A stretch of 64,000 bases of DNA from Chromobotia macracanthus (taxonomy: Eukaryota > Chordata > Actinopteri > Cypriniformes > Botiidae), in NCBI GenBank assembly GCA_036877525.1, contig JAZGTH010000100.1, forward strand, positions 2,203,001 through 2,267,000, given 5' to 3'. Positions 60,697 to 64,000 of this stretch are shown here, piece by piece; position 1 is the first letter of the stretch; every line of letters begins with the position of its first letter. The notes beneath the pieces were generated by a model that saw only the letters and a list, made by a program, of their open reading frames with translations, had not been told where the DNA came from and did no database searches. Position numbers and translations under genes: made by a program.

Positions 60697-61260
60697 AGTA
60701 TTTAATTATTTTGTCAGTGCCGGGCTGACAGCACTTAGTGGGGCTGCTTGAAGTGTGAGGTCTGTGCTGATTAGCTGAAGGTCAACAGGCAGCATCATTA
60801 TGAGCAGAGGACCTGAGTGAAAGCTCAATCAGAGATCTGACGTGGCTAACAGCACGCTCCGCATCAACGCTGAGTGAAACTTCCAGCTAATGGGATGCAA
60901 GGATGGAATGCTAACAGTGTTAATTAAGCGCAGCGCATTCACTGCGTCGCTGGATTTATCAGACCACTGCAGAAAGCAGGATTATAAAGATAATTATCCT
61001 TCTAAATGCATCCTAACTAGGTGTACAATCTCATTGATGACTAAAACATGATCATCTATGTTTTGCAAGGCCAGGCAGGCGATGTACTAGATCAGATAAA
61101 CAATTTATTCATGAGAGGAAATGAAGGAAAATCTCTAGGTGTCTATCTGATCTGGCAGCGGTCAACACGACATGGCATCTGCAATCCACTGTACTTTTGT
61201 ACTGAGACATATTTCCAAGTAAAACTGGATATTTGGGGCGGAAATGTAGGAATTTTGTAA

Positions 61261-61450
61261 TGCTTAAGCAGTTGAGCTACAGGAACATTTTAATAGAGAT
61301 ATAAATAAATAGAGATATTTAATATGTAATCAAATCTTGTATTATCAGCTCAAAAGGTTGTGGGTTCGTTTTCCAGGGATCACACAAACTGGTAAAATGC
61401 ACAGCTTGAATACACTGTAAGTTGCTTTGGATAAAAGCCTCTGCAAAATG
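61261..61450 (+). repeat. tRNA-derived SINE, interrupted
   Basis: Same head and tail as 19141-19283 (gttgagctac; ggttgtgggttcg; gctttggataaaagcctctg), with an AT-rich insertion of about 70 bases splitting the head. Confidence 0.8.
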
Positions 61451-62070
61451 CACAAATGTGCCATTATCTTTAAATTTATGTTTTACTTTATTTGCCATAA
61501 CCTTTAAATTTCCGCATTATACTGGCAAGACTTGCTAGGCTGCTTAACTAATTACAGTATTATTATATTTGGATGGCAGATTACAAAGACATAAAAATAA
61601 TGAAATAATGTGCAATGATGAATCATGTGTGATAAAACCAGTTGTCTTATCACGCTATACACCAACTATATATTACAAACACAAATAGGGTCAATTCAGA
61701 TCAAAATTGGTCTTTTAAGTCCTGGTCACTGTTAGTAAACAAGCAAGTGAGAACTGGATGGAGGAGATGAAGGGGTGTGGGGTTAAACTAGGTGCTCCTG
61801 GCAGGAACCGAGATACAAAATGGCCTATAAAAATTTCTGAGGGACAGTGAATCATCATCTGAGCATAGGGCAGAAACATGGCTCCAGGCCTGAGCAAGCC
61901 GTCAGCTTCAGAAATGACTCTCATTCATTTTCCAAAGCCAAGCATTTTCCTCAAAGCACAAGCCAGAAGAGAAGATCAACTCTGATAATTGACCTTGACA
62001 AGACCAATCCCGTTTGACTCTGAAAACAGAATTATAACACGTGACAAACAGTAGCTTCTAAAGACTCATG

Positions 62071-62215
62071 TTTAAAGCTGCAAATACATAACTTTTGCAT
62101 CTCTGTTTGAGACATAACATTGCAGGTTACTTAACCCTACGTACTTTCTTTGCCTAAATTGAAGTCAAATGAAGCCAAACTGACATTTTCTGGGGAACTG
62201 GACCTGAGAGCTCAA
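62071..62215. repeat. Dispersed repeat, copy B
   Basis: Same orientation and word order as 19372-19520. A short third piece (taaagctgcaatccgtatct) lies at 33282-33301 in sat1 intron 3. Confidence 0.8.
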
Positions 62216-62351
62216 ATTAAAAATCACAAATGAATCATGAATAAAAATTATAAATGAAGGCAATCTGATACACAAGCTTCATCTATAAGTTTGATAGTTT
62301 CATCCTGTTGTGAGAGGGCAAGAAAATGCCAAAGATAGCTCGGAAAGAAAA

Positions 62352-62352
<1 letters not shown>

Positions 62353-62403
<51 letters not shown>
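62353..62403. repeat. (GA)n microsatellite
   Basis: About 24 GA units; shorter GA/GGGA-rich tracts lie at 18758-18828 and 46037-46062. Confidence 0.95.
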
Positions 62404-62404
<1 letters not shown>

Positions 62405-64000
62405 TAATCCCCCTTTAAGGCATAAGAGTGCCAACCAATAGAACCTGTCCAACAGATTTATATCTTTGAAGAGACAACTGTATAATCTCAGATTAAACTG
62501 ACACTTCCTTTCTAAGGGCACAAATCTTATGAAGTTCTGTTTTCATTTCGAGCAAATGAAGCAAGACTACTTTTGGGGTCAAAAGCAAAGCTACTGAAAT
62601 CATATCTTGTGTAAATAAAAAAAATGAGTGTGATGTGTAAATAAAAAAACTAACAGGATCTTTTTTAAGGTTGAGAACAGTCCCTACGAAAAGTTACTAT
62701 ATTTTCATAATTATTAACTCCTTTCAGAAACCAACCCAAAGCTATCTACTCTGTATTTATGCTTAATCAGTGTACAAAATTAAATAAAAGCATACATTGT
62801 TTGAGCAATACTCATTTCTTTGCAATACCATTCTTAACCTGAGGGTGGCAGCAGTATGCTTGCTTTTAAAAGAAGAAAACAGGCCAGAGATATTGTTAGG
62901 TCATATCTTGCTAATTTAGGTAAAATCTTGGGTGGGGAAAAACATACAGAAATACAGAGTTAATGTCAAGGTTAAAACCAATGACAATAACTCTGGGGAA
63001 GATTTTATGTTTTAATTTGAACAAAATACTTTACACTCCAGTAAGATGAAATCTTCTTGGTATTAATGGACAGAGAGAGAGACACAGATTGAATTCTGAG
63101 AAGAAAAGAAAGAGCAGGGTTATCTTGTACAGAAGACATACAATTTATTTATTTAGAATAATTATTATAATTATTATTACTACTCTAGAATAATTCACTA
63201 AGTCTTAAATTAGACATGAAGTAGGGACCCAGCAAAGTTCCAATTCTAATCATCATACAAAAGTAAATAATTATGTCCCTAAAAAACACCACTTCTGATT
63301 TCTGAATCTGATTTCTAAATATCTACTGAATTATGAGTGTATACCCTTGGCAACCAATGATGTAAGATTTGCATTGTAGTTTTGTTTATATAATTTTGTA
63401 TAATAATTTCCTGTATTTTGTTCATGGCTAGCAAGATTAAGAGTATATAAATATAATCAATAAATATTTTGGTACCATTAAATGATGAATAATATTTCAT
63501 TGTTTGCATTTAACATTGATTCTTCTCACTCTCTGTAACCCTATCAGAACAAACGTGACTCACTGGCTGAAAACCACTATGTTTAAAACATGATGAGTGA
63601 GAAAGAAGAGGTATAAGAAAGCAAACCCATTCAGAGAGCGACAGAGAGAGAGATGCTGCGCAGTTATAGTCAGTTGCTATGCTACTTTAGGAGCAAGCCG
63701 ATTGTCGCAATTAACAAGTCGGCACAGACGCTCACAACTTGCTGTTGTCATGGCATCCGTGTGGCACAACTATTGTGTACTGATGAGCTAAATCAGAGAG
63801 GAAAATGGCCTTAAGCTCTGTTTTGGACCTGAGGGAGTGAGCAGGGTACACAAATCAACACTGTAGTGGATGTGAAGACCAATGCTTATAATAGTAATAA
63901 TTAAATACTAAAACTTACAAGAGTTACAACCTCAATGCAAAAAAAAAAATTAAACTGTTCTTTTCCACTGAATCCATGGACATACTAACTTCTGATTTGG

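Larger units (their letters stand above)
59652..64000. other. Presumed dap intron, repeats only
   Basis: No coding exon was recognised. It contains a MITE copy (60530-60696), a SINE (61261-61450), a dispersed repeat (62071-62215) and a GA microsatellite (62353-62403). Confidence 0.5.

Overview
This window is vertebrate nuclear DNA, most likely from a teleost fish of the carp/zebrafish group. The genes have many short exons with GT-AG introns. The AT-rich spacers carry tRNA-derived SINEs, small inverted-repeat DNA elements and long CA, GA and AT microsatellites. The encoded proteins match well-known vertebrate families. Human map positions and protein comparisons below are from memory; no search was run.

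Layout. 1-5.4 kb: 5' part of a membrane serine protease gene resembling tmprss7 (minus), with two SEA-type exons and a CpG-rich patch. 6.1-20.7 kb: spata13 (Asef2, minus), a Rho-family GEF in 13 coding exons, one of which carries an apparent frameshift. 21.9-22.3 kb: a broken C1q-domain exon, best read as c1qtnf9. 23.9-25.1 kb: intact tagln3 (minus). 27.2-28.5 kb: broken abhd10 (minus). 29.2-29.9 kb: remnant of acot9 (minus). 32.5-34.2 kb: intact sat1 (plus). 35.2-38.0 kb: intact apoo (minus). 38.4-39.3 kb: single-exon arylamine N-acetyltransferase (minus). 39.9-43.6 kb: ropn1l (plus), divergent from it. 46.5-55.0 kb: ankrd33b (plus). 57.7-59.7 kb: the last two coding exons of dap (minus); its 5' exons lie beyond the window.

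The order joins several blocks that are separate in human: tmprss7/tagln3/abhd10 (3q13), c1qtnf9/spata13 (13q12), acot9/sat1/apoo (Xp22) and ropn1l/ankrd33b/dap (5p15). There is no operon-like cooperation. The genes act in actin and Rho signalling (spata13, tagln3), polyamine catabolism (sat1), mitochondrial cristae (apoo), arylamine acetylation (nat), sperm and cilia (ropn1l), photoreceptor-type ankyrin proteins (ankrd33b) and autophagy control (dap).

The most striking feature is a 'gene graveyard' between 21.9 and 29.9 kb. Three genes on the same strand are broken by stops, frameshifts, lost splice sites or missing exons, while tagln3 between them and sat1 beside them are intact. I found no new defence system or other unknown machinery. 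The notable items are the decayed genes, two GC-AG introns in apoo, the spata13 frameshift, a 10-bp-period repeat at the spata13 5' end and a dispersed AACGTT-rich MITE family.
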